From contig NZ_AP023439.1 in assembly GCF_014701095.1 (NCBI RefSeq), positions 1,538,001-1,602,000 of the forward strand: a stretch of DNA of 64,000 nt, read 5' to 3'. This document shows positions 1 through 7,992 of the stretch, piece after piece. The notes beneath the pieces were generated by a model. The model was not told where the DNA came from. It did not search any database and saw nothing but the letters and a program-made list of their open reading frames with translations. A program made the translations under genes and the position numbers. The stretch's first letter is position 1. Each line of letters opens with the position of its first letter. Origin of the DNA: Streptomyces tuirus (GTDB lineage: Bacteria; Actinomycetota; Actinomycetes; Streptomycetales; Streptomycetaceae).

Positions 1-711
1 CGGGCGGGCCGCCGCCGCGTCGAAGAGGGCGCGGCCACCGCGCACGGAGCCGGTGAAGCCGGCCGCCGCGACCAGCGGGTGCTTGATCAGCTCGACGCCC
101 GCCTCGAAGCCGTGGACCAAGCCCACGACGCCCTCGGGGACGTCGTGCCGGGCGGCGGCGCGGCGCAGCACCTTGGCGACGTACTCGGACAGGGCCGGGT
201 GGTCCGGGTGGGACTTGACGACGACCGGGCAGCCGGCCGCGAGGGCGCTCGCGGTGTCGCCGCCCGCGACCGAGAAGGCGAAGGGGAAGTTCGACGCCGC
301 GTAGACGGCGACGACGCCCAGCGGCACCTTGTAACGGCGCAGGTCGGGGATGGGCGGGGTCGCGGTGTCGTCGGGGTGGTTGATGACGACGTCGAGGAAG
401 GCGCCCTCGTCGACGATGTCCGCGAAGGCGCGCAGCTGGTAGCAGGTGCGGGCGAGCTCGCCGGTCAGCCGGACCGGGCCGAGCGCGGTCTCGGCGTCGG
501 CGGTCTCGACGAGACCGCCCCTGGCCGTCTCCAGCTCGTCGGCGGCGGTGCGCAGGAAGGCCGCGCGGACCGTGCGGTCGGCGAGGGCGCCGCGTGCCTC
601 GTGCGCGGCGCGGACGGCGGCGTCGACCTCCTGGGCTGTGGCCTCCACCGCAACCTGCTCACGCTGCTTCCCGGTTCGGGGGTCGACACTCCAGACTGGT
701 GCTGCTGCCAC
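1..711 (-). CDS. NADP-dependent aldehyde dehydrogenase, alpha-ketoglutarate-semialdehyde type (partial)
   Basis: The N-terminal 237 residues lie in the window; the rest, including the catalytic Cys/Glu, runs off the left edge. The reading frame starts at GTG 711, preceded by GGAGGG, and encodes VAAAPVWSVDPRTG. Cofactor-binding features are visible: VYAASNFPFAF, then a Gly/Ala helix followed by PVVVKSHPDHP. This pattern is typical of the ALDH subgroup that oxidises 2,5-dioxopentanoate to 2-oxoglutarate. It is divergent from an IclR regulator across a 132-base gap with a palindrome. I infer that it completes the oxidative uronate route whose earlier enzymes (Udh, KdgD) lie at 28.2-30.2 kb, or the pentose-acid route at 17.8-20.4 kb. 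The family is confident; the exact substrate is inferred. Confidence 0.85.
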   Translation of the reverse strand, partial: MAAAPVWSVDPRTGKQREQVAVEATAQEVDAAVRAAHEARGALADRTVRAAFLRTAADELETARGGLVETADAETALGPVRLTGELARTCYQLRAFADIVDEGAFLDVVINHPDDTATPPIPDLRRYKVPLGVVAVYAASNFPFAFSVAGGDTASALAAGCPVVVKSHPDHPALSEYVAKVLRRAAARHDVPEGVVGLVHGFEAGVELIKHPLVAAAGFTGSVRGGRALFDAAAARP

Positions 712-762
712 CGCGGGTCCCTCCACACATGTATTGCCGCAGTACTGGGTCACCCACCAGGG

Positions 763-782
763 GCGTTCGATATACTGAACGC
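763..782. promoter_or_regulatory. Palindrome between the ALDH and IclR genes, probable IclR operator
   Basis: A perfect inverted repeat GCGTTC-N8-GAACGC lies midway between the divergent aldehyde dehydrogenase and iclR-type genes. Its spacer holds TATACT, which resembles a -10 box. IclR regulators commonly bind such palindromes next to their own gene. A related sequence sharing GCGT and CTGAACG in the same register occurs in the kdgD leader at 29178-29197. Confidence 0.55.
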
Positions 783-843
783 TGTCTCTGATGATGAATA
801 CGCTGTGGAGACTATTTCCCGTCCAACGAAGGGGTCAAGGGCG

Positions 844-1617
844 ATGTCGGCTGGCGAGACGGGCGGCGGGGCGCAGGTCAAGTCCGCGGTGAGAACGGTT
901 GAACTGCTCGAATACTTCGCCGGAAGCCCCGGCATGCACTCCCTCGCGGCGGTCCAGGAGGCCGTGGGGTATCCCAAGTCCAGCCTCTACATGCTGCTGC
1001 GCACTCTGGTCGAACTGGGCTGGGTGGAGACGGACGCGACGGGCACGCGGTACGGCATCGGCGTGCGGGCCCTGCTGGTCGGCACGTCGTACATCGACGG
1101 TGACGAGGTCGTCGCGGCGGCCCGCCCGACCCTGGACCGGCTCTCGGACGACACGACCGAGACGATCCACCTCGCCCGCCTCGACGGCACGAACGTCGTC
1201 TATCTGGCCACCCGCCAGTCCCAGCACTATCTGCGTCCCTTCACCCGGGTCGGCCGCCGGCTGCCGGCGCACTCCACGTCCCTCGGCAAGGCGCTGCTGA
1301 GCACGTACTCGGACGAGCAGGTGCGCAAGATGCTCCCTGAGACGCTGCCCGCGCTGACCGAGCACACGATCACCGACCGGGAGAAGCTCATCGAGGAGCT
1401 GCACCAGGTGCGGGACCAGGGCTTCGCGGTGGACCGCGAGGAGAACACGCTGGGGCTGCGCTGCTTCGGTGTGGCGATCCCGTACCGCACCCCGGCGCGC
1501 GACGCGATCAGCTGCTCCGTGCCGGTGGCGCGGCTGACCCCGGCGCACGAACAACTGGTCAAGGACGCCCTCTTCGACGCACGGGACCGGCTGACACTGG
1601 CCACCCGTAGGCTCTGA
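844..1617 (+). CDS. IclR family transcriptional regulator
   Basis: A 257-residue DNA-binding regulator. The N-terminal winged helix (about residues 12-70) reads VKSAVRTVELLEYFAG...YPKSSLYMLLRTL, a typical IclR HTH. The C-terminal effector domain carries the family stretch LPAHSTSLGKALLS and later GLRCFGVAIPYR. ATG 844 is chosen because GAAGGGG sits 9 bases upstream and the HTH begins directly after it; the longer frame upstream is antisense to the aldehyde dehydrogenase. It probably controls that divergent dehydrogenase, and perhaps the uronate genes. The ligand is unknown; a sugar acid is an inference from context. Confidence 0.9.
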   Translation: MSAGETGGGAQVKSAVRTVELLEYFAGSPGMHSLAAVQEAVGYPKSSLYMLLRTLVELGWVETDATGTRYGIGVRALLVGTSYIDGDEVVAAARPTLDRLSDDTTETIHLARLDGTNVVYLATRQSQHYLRPFTRVGRRLPAHSTSLGKALLSTYSDEQVRKMLPETLPALTEHTITDREKLIEELHQVRDQGFAVDREENTLGLRCFGVAIPYRTPARDAISCSVPVARLTPAHEQLVKDALFDARDRLTLATRRL

Positions 1618-1620
1618 GAC

Positions 1621-2094
1621 ATGAATGTCGAGCTGCGCCCCGTCCACGACAGCGATCTGCCGGTCTTCTTCCGGCAGATGAACGACCCCGAGTCCCTGAG
1701 CATGGCGGCCTTCACCCCGGAGGATCCGGCCGACCGGGCCGGCTTCGACACCCGCTGGTCCCGGATGCGCTCCTCGCCCGATGTCGTCGTCCGTACGGTC
1801 CTGGCCGACGGGGACGTGGTCGGCAGCGCGGGGGTGTACGGGGTGCCGGGTGAGCGCGAGGTGACGTACTGGGTCGACCGCGCGTACTGGGGCAAGGGCA
1901 TCGCCACGCAAACGCTGCGGGCGCTGCTCGCCGAGGTGCCCGAGCGCCCGCTGTACGCGCGCGCGGCGTCGGACAACACGGGGTCGCTGCGCGTGCTGGA
2001 GAAGTGCGGGTTCCTGGTGACGGCGGCGGCCCGCGGGTTCGCCCCGGCCCGCGGTGCCGAGATCGACGAGACGGTGCTCATCCTGGAGGGCTGA
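1621..2094 (+). CDS. GNAT family N-acetyltransferase
   Basis: A 157-residue single-domain GCN5-related acetyltransferase. The acetyl-CoA pyrophosphate loop is visible as YWVDRAYWGKGIATQTLRAL near residues 81-101. It is followed by the motif-B region YARAASDNTGSLRVLEKCGF, where N-x-x-S-x-x-V-L-E-K-x-G-F is typical of RimJ-like members. It starts three bases after the IclR stop and is likely co-transcribed with it. The acceptor substrate cannot be told from sequence. Confidence 0.88.
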   Translation: MNVELRPVHDSDLPVFFRQMNDPESLSMAAFTPEDPADRAGFDTRWSRMRSSPDVVVRTVLADGDVVGSAGVYGVPGEREVTYWVDRAYWGKGIATQTLRALLAEVPERPLYARAASDNTGSLRVLEKCGFLVTAAARGFAPARGAEIDETVLILEG

Positions 2095-2182
2095 GGCGCC
2101 GAGCCCCTCTCCCCCGCCCGGCGGAGGCGGATCGTCGCCGGGCAGGAGGTGCCGGCGGCCCGGCGTGCGGGAGCCTGATCGC

Positions 2183-2463
2183 ATGACGCAGTCGCTCGCT
2201 CCCGCCGCCCGCCCCACCACCGGCCCCGGCCGCGCCCGGCGGATCCTCCGTGCCGTCGCCGTCGTCTCCTGTGTCCCGTACCTCGGCCTCAAGACCGCCT
2301 GGATCGCCGGAGGTCACGTGGGGATACCCGAGGGCACCTCGCCGACCGGGCCACGCCGCTGATGAACCTCGCCTACGCTGGCCAGATGCTCGTCGGGCTC
2401 CTCGTCGCCGCCATCGGCGTCTACCACTTCGCCGAGCGCGCGGCCGCGCGGCGGGCGGTGTGA
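2183..2463 (+). pseudogene. Remnant of an integral membrane protein gene, internally deleted
   Basis: An ATG at 2183 opens about 50 residues (MTQSLAPAARPTT..., then a hydrophobic segment and LKTAWIAGGHVGIPEG) that stop at 2362 in a short off-family tail. From about 2335, another frame encodes HLADRATPLMNLAYAGQMLV, a second hydrophobic stretch, and runs to a TGA at 2461-2463. From memory, full-length Streptomyces relatives at this position (before a DesK-type kinase) have several hundred residues, with these two pieces at opposite ends. I infer one internal deletion that also shifted the frame. The GTGA overlap with the kinase start survives, consistent with former translational coupling. Confidence 0.6.
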
Positions 2464-3776
2464 GCGCGGTCGTCCGGTCGCTGTTCGGCCGGCGGGCGCG
2501 GCTGCGCTGGATCCATCTGATCCTCGGCGGTGCGCTGGCCATGCCGTACGTCCTGGTCGGCTCGGCGGTCGTCGGCCCGGTCACCGGCTCGGCGGACGTC
2601 TTCGGCTCCTTCCCCCTCCAACTCGCCTCGTTCGCCGTGGGCCTGCCGCTGGCGGCCGTCAGCTCGCTGTTCCCGCTGACCCGGCCGCTGGAGTCGGCCG
2701 CGGTGCGCTGGCTGTGCGGGGTGGACACGGACCGGCTCGCCCCCGGGCCCGCACGCACGCGCGGCGAGAAGGGCCGCACGGCCGCCTGGTTCACGCTGCA
2801 TCTCGGGGTCGGCGGGATCATCGCGGGCATGTCGCTGGCGCTGCCGCCGTTCGCCGTCACGCTGATCGTGCTGCCGCTCCTCGCCGGGCTGCGCGGCGAC
2901 CGGCTGGGGCTGCCCGAAGTGCTGGACCACGCCTGGGCGTTGGCGCTCGCCCCGGTCGCGGGGGCGCTCTCCCTCGTGGCCCTCGCCGGCTGCGCGGCCG
3001 GCTGCGGTGCGCTGCTGGCCCGCTGGGCGCCCCTGCTGCTCGGTCCCACGCCCCGGGAGCGGCTCGCCGCCGCGGAGGCCCGCGCGGCCGACCTGGCCGT
3101 GCGCAACCGGCTGGCGCGGGAGCTGCACGACTCCGTCGGCCACGCCCTGAGCGCGGTCACCCTCCAGGCGAGCGCGGCCCGCCGGGTCCTCGGCTCCGAC
3201 CCGGAGTTCGTCCGCGAGGCCCTCGCCTCGATCGAGGACACGACCCGGCGCACGGTCGGTGAACTCGACGCCGTACTGGGTGTGTTGCGCGAGGGCGACG
3301 CCCCCGGCACGGCTCCGGCGCCCACCCTCGCCGCCGACCTCGACGGGCTGCTGCGGCGTACCCGGGCGGGCGGGCAGCGGGTGGCGGCCACCGTGGACGC
3401 CGACCCGGAGGCCCTGCCCCCGCTGCTGTCGCGGGAGGCCTACCGCATCGTCCAGGAGGGGCTGAGCAACGCCCTCAAGCACGCCGGTGAGGGGGCGGCC
3501 GTGGACGTGCGGATCGCGGTGGCGGACGGGGAGCTGGAGATCACCGTGGAGAACCCGGTCACCGGCCCCGCGCCTTCCCGCACCGGCGGCGGTCACGGGC
3601 TGCGGGGCATCGCGGACCGGGCCAGACTGCTGGGCGGCACGGCGACGGCGGGACCGACCGCGACGGCGGCGGGAGAGACGGCGGCACCCCGGCCGGGCAG
3701 CACCTCGCCGGCGGGACCGACCGCTCCTCAGACCTGGCGGCTGCACGCGCGCCTGCCGATGAAGGGCCCCGCATGA
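2460..3776 (+). CDS. Sensor histidine kinase, DesK/NarL type (HisKA_3)
   Basis: GTG 2460 overlaps the preceding TGA (GTGA) and gives 438 residues. The N-terminal half has about four hydrophobic segments (for example WIHLILGGALAMPYVLVGSAVV). The dimerisation/phosphoacceptor helix contains RLARELHDSVGHALSAV, with the phospho-accepting His. The HATPase domain shows EAYRIVQEGLSNALKHA (N box) and GGGHGLRGIADRARLLGG (G box). The C-terminus is Ala/Thr/Pro-rich and low in complexity. It is followed by its response regulator. Its signal is unknown; the neighbouring penicillin-binding protein hints at cell-envelope status, which is only inference. Confidence 0.92.
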   Translation: MSAVVRSLFGRRARLRWIHLILGGALAMPYVLVGSAVVGPVTGSADVFGSFPLQLASFAVGLPLAAVSSLFPLTRPLESAAVRWLCGVDTDRLAPGPARTRGEKGRTAAWFTLHLGVGGIIAGMSLALPPFAVTLIVLPLLAGLRGDRLGLPEVLDHAWALALAPVAGALSLVALAGCAAGCGALLARWAPLLLGPTPRERLAAAEARAADLAVRNRLARELHDSVGHALSAVTLQASAARRVLGSDPEFVREALASIEDTTRRTVGELDAVLGVLREGDAPGTAPAPTLAADLDGLLRRTRAGGQRVAATVDADPEALPPLLSREAYRIVQEGLSNALKHAGEGAAVDVRIAVADGELEITVENPVTGPAPSRTGGGHGLRGIADRARLLGGTATAGPTATAAGETAAPRPGSTSPAGPTAPQTWRLHARLPMKGPA

Positions 3777-3811
3777 CCCCGCCCGGCCCCGATCCCGTTG
3801 AAGGAACCCGT

Positions 3812-4474
3812 ATGAACCGCCCGGCCCCGATCCGTGTCGTCCTCGCCGACGACGAGCGCATGGTGCGCACCGCGCTGCGCGCCATCCTCTCCGCCGAGCC
3901 CGACCTGGACGTGGTGGGCGAGGCGGCCACCGGCGCCGAGGCGGTGTCGGTCGTCCGGGAGCTGCGGCCGGACGTGTTCCTCATGGACGTGCGGATGCCG
4001 GAGACCGACGGGATCCGCGCCACCGAGCAGATCCTCGCCACGCTCGACGACCCGCCGCGGATCGTCGTGGTGACGACGTTCGAGAACGACTCCTACGTCT
4101 ACGACGCGCTGCGGGCCGGAGCCGCCGGGTTCCTGCTGAAGCGGGCGGACGCCGACGCGCTGGTGCAGGCGGTCCGGCTGGTGGCGCGCAGCGACAGCCT
4201 GCTCTTCCCGGCGGCCGTGCGCACCCTGGCGACCGAGCACGCCCGCGCGCACCCGGCGCCGCCCGCGTGGGTGGCGAAGCTCACGGGGCGCGAGGCGGAG
4301 GTGCTGCGGCACATGGCGCGGGGGCTGACCAACGCGGAGATCGCCCGTCTGATGGAGGTCGGCCCGGCCACGGTGAAGTCCCACGTCGCGGCGGTCCTGG
4401 CCAAGACCGGCACCCGGGACCGCACACAGGCGGTGATCGCCGCGTACGAGGCCGGGTTTCTGAACGGCGGATGA
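3812..4474 (+). CDS. Response regulator, NarL/LuxR family
   Basis: A 220-residue regulator with an N-terminal receiver (IRVVLADDERMVRTALR; phospho-acceptor Asp in VFLMDVRMPETDG; conserved Lys in FLLKRADAD). The C-terminal LuxR HTH is LTGREAEVLRHMARGLTNAE...GPATVKSHV. ATG 3812 is preferred because GAAGGA lies 6 bases upstream. An upstream in-frame ATG at 3773 overlaps the kinase stop and would add 13 residues with no domain. It is the cognate partner of the kinase upstream; the targets are unknown. Confidence 0.92.
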   Translation: MNRPAPIRVVLADDERMVRTALRAILSAEPDLDVVGEAATGAEAVSVVRELRPDVFLMDVRMPETDGIRATEQILATLDDPPRIVVVTTFENDSYVYDALRAGAAGFLLKRADADALVQAVRLVARSDSLLFPAAVRTLATEHARAHPAPPAWVAKLTGREAEVLRHMARGLTNAEIARLMEVGPATVKSHVAAVLAKTGTRDRTQAVIAAYEAGFLNGG

Positions 4475-4549
4475 GAATCCGCCCCGCCGGATGAGAAACC
4501 AGGACGGACGGGAACGATCCGCCCGGCGTGGCTCGTCCTTCAGTTCGGA

Positions 4550-6004
4550 ATGAACAAGACGATCAGGCGCGCTTCGGTCTTCTCGCTGCTCCTGGTGCTC
4601 GCTCTGCTGGTCAGGGCGACCTGGGTGCAGTTCTACGACGGCCGGGCGCTGGCAGACGACAAGGACAACCGGCGGAACGCGATCGAGACGTACTCGGCGC
4701 CGCTCGGCAACATCATCGTGGGCGGCCGGTCGGTGACCGGTTCGGCGCCGACGAAGAAGAGCGACCTCAAGTACAAGCGGACGTACACCGACGGCGCGCT
4801 GTACGCGGCCGTGACCGGTTTCGCGTCGCAGGCGTACGCCCCGACCCAGCTGGAGGGCATCTACACCGACCTGCTCAACGGCACGGACAGCCGGCTGAAG
4901 TCCGTGATGGACACGGTCACCAACCAGCGGGCCGAGCCGGGCAACGTGGTCACGACCATCGACCCGGACGTGCAGAAGGCCGCCTACGAGGCGCTCGGCG
5001 ACAAGAAGGGCGGTGCCGTCGCCGTCGACCCGAAGACCGGGAAGATCCTCGCGGCCGTGTCGACGCCGTCGTACAGCCCCTCCTCGCTGACCGACGCCAA
5101 CACCGCGGGGACGGCCTGGCAGAAGCTCACCTCGGACCCGGAGAAGCCGCTGGTGAACCGTGCGCTGCGGCAGCCGCTGCCGCCCGGTTCGACGTTCAAG
5201 CTGGTCGTGGCGGCGGCCGCGCTGGAGGACGGGCTGTACTCGTCGGTGGACGAGAGGACGGACAGCCCGGATCCGTACACGCTGCCGGGCACCAGCCGGG
5301 ACCTGACGAACGAGAACCCGAACGCGCCCTGCACGAACGCGACCATCCGCACGGCGCTGGAGTACTCGTGCAACAACGTCTTCGCCAAGATGGCCGTGAA
5401 GCTGGGCCAGGACAAGGTGAAGGCGATGGCTGAGAAGTTCGGCTTCAACGACGACGAGCTGGACGTGCCGGTCCGGGCCTACACGAGCGTGTACCCGTCG
5501 GACATGGACCCCGCGCAGACGGCCCTGACGGGCATCGGCCAGTTCGACGTCACCGCCACCCCGCTGCAGATGGCCATGGTGTCGGCGGCCATAGCCAACG
5601 GCGGCAAGCTGGTGTCGCCGCACATGGTCTCGCGGATCACCGACAGCGGTGGTGATGTGCTGGAGGACTACGACGACGCGGACACGAAGGAGATCGTCAG
5701 CCCCTCGACCGCCGAGCAGTTGCAGTCGGCGATGGAGACGGTCGTCGACAAGGGCACGGGCACGAACGCCCAGGTCCCGGGCGCGACCGTGGGCGGCAAG
5801 ACGGGCACGGCCCAGCACGGCGAGAACAACAGCCAGGTGCCGTACGCCTGGTTCACCTCGTACGGCACGTCCGACTCGTCGGGCAAGGAGGTCGCCGTCG
5901 CGGTCATGGTCGAGCAGTCGGACGCGGCCCGCTCGGAGGTCAGCGGCAACGGCCTGGCGGCGCCGGTCGCCAAGGCCATGATGCAGGCGGCGCTGAAGGA
6001 CTGA
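4550..6004 (+). CDS. Penicillin-binding protein, transpeptidase (PbpA/FtsI-like class B)
   Basis: A 484-residue D,D-transpeptidase anchored by one N-terminal membrane segment (ASVFSLLLVLALLVRATWV). The three active-site motifs are intact: STFK with Ser214/Lys217, SCN at 273-275 and KTGT at 417-420. The N-terminal dimerisation-type region (about 40-150) precedes the catalytic domain. The length matches the short class B PBPs of Streptomyces (PbpA type) rather than the longer FtsI. It cross-links peptidoglycan outside the membrane. It stands alone, 75 bases after the response regulator, and ends in a strong terminator. Confidence 0.9.
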   Translation: MNKTIRRASVFSLLLVLALLVRATWVQFYDGRALADDKDNRRNAIETYSAPLGNIIVGGRSVTGSAPTKKSDLKYKRTYTDGALYAAVTGFASQAYAPTQLEGIYTDLLNGTDSRLKSVMDTVTNQRAEPGNVVTTIDPDVQKAAYEALGDKKGGAVAVDPKTGKILAAVSTPSYSPSSLTDANTAGTAWQKLTSDPEKPLVNRALRQPLPPGSTFKLVVAAAALEDGLYSSVDERTDSPDPYTLPGTSRDLTNENPNAPCTNATIRTALEYSCNNVFAKMAVKLGQDKVKAMAEKFGFNDDELDVPVRAYTSVYPSDMDPAQTALTGIGQFDVTATPLQMAMVSAAIANGGKLVSPHMVSRITDSGGDVLEDYDDADTKEIVSPSTAEQLQSAMETVVDKGTGTNAQVPGATVGGKTGTAQHGENNSQVPYAWFTSYGTSDSSGKEVAVAVMVEQSDAARSEVSGNGLAAPVAKAMMQAALKD

Positions 6005-6074
6005 GGCTTCCCCGCTGAAGGCTTGAGGCTCCGCCACTGAACCCCCGCGGCCGATACGCCGTCTGTACAGACGA

Positions 6075-6110
6075 GACGGGCCGCCCCCTTCCCCCCGGGG
6101 GCGGCCCGTC
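6075..6110. terminator. Intrinsic terminator between convergent genes
   Basis: A perfect 14-bp GC-rich stem (6075-6088 with 6097-6110) with an 8-base loop lies between the converging PBP and purine permease genes and can serve both. A separate perfect 12-base palindrome, GTCTGTACAGAC (6061-6072), precedes it. Confidence 0.8.
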
Positions 6111-6133
6111 CTCGTGTCACCGGCCGCCCGGCG

Positions 6134-7591
<1,458 letters not shown>

Positions 7592-7673
7592 GGCGCGTGC
7601 TCCTCGATGCCTGGGTGATCGGTGTGCGGGTGCTGGCTGGATTTTCGTCGCGTTGGACCACGTTGAGGTGTGC

Positions 7674-7686
7674 TTCGTGTTACGAA
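7674..7686. promoter_or_regulatory. Palindrome upstream of the purine permease gene
   Basis: TTCGT-GTT-ACGAA is a perfect 5-3-5 inverted repeat 83 bases upstream of the permease start, in otherwise featureless leader. It could be the operator of a purine-responsive repressor; no regulator gene adjoins it. Confidence 0.4.
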
Positions 7687-7876
7687 ATCGACGTCCGGCC
7701 GGCACCTCGGCCCTCCGGAGCCCCCTCCGGACGGCCGGACGGCACCGGCCGAGCCCCCTCGGCCGACAGGGCGGCGCCCCCGCCGCGGCGTCGTCGACTC
7801 GAAGGGCGGCGTGGCGACGCCGCCGTCCCAGGTGTTGCCCGCTCCGGCCCGTTTCGGGCGCCCACGACCTGACGTC

Positions 7877-7889
7877 CCGAAAGTTTCGG
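7877..7889. promoter_or_regulatory. CGAAAGTTTCG palindrome upstream of the GH43 gene
   Basis: CCGAAA-G-TTTCGG is a perfect 13-base palindrome 25 bases upstream of the -35 box of the GH43 gene. From memory, CGAAANTTTCG palindromes recur upstream of xylanase and arabinan-degrading genes in Streptomyces and are bound by a regulator. The rest of the 7592-7992 gap shows no coding potential; its other notable element is the palindrome at 7674. Confidence 0.6.
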
Positions 7890-7913
7890 AGACACGGGCC
7901 GCACCCGCACCCG

Positions 7914-7942
7914 TTGACGCCCCGCGTCCCTCCGGTGAGACT
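7914..7942 (+). promoter_or_regulatory. Candidate sigma-70 type promoter of the GH43 gene
   Basis: TTGACG at 7914-7919 and GAGACT at 7937-7942 are separated by 17 bases, a standard HrdB-type arrangement. It lies 50 bases before the GH43 start and just downstream of the CGAAAGTTTCG palindrome. Confidence 0.5.
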
Positions 7943-7992
7943 CCGAAGGCCGCTCATTCAACAGAATCCCCCAGACTCCGACAGGAAGTGTC

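Noticed and set aside
79..843. N-terminal extension of the IclR frame to base 79
   Set aside because: It runs antisense through the aldehyde dehydrogenase; ATG 844 has a ribosome site and begins the domain.
3728..6037. Long antisense open frame (769 codons) opposite the response regulator and PBP genes
   Set aside because: It is an antisense GC-frame shadow; both plus-strand genes have intact family motifs and the predicted product is Arg/Gly/Val-rich with no domain.
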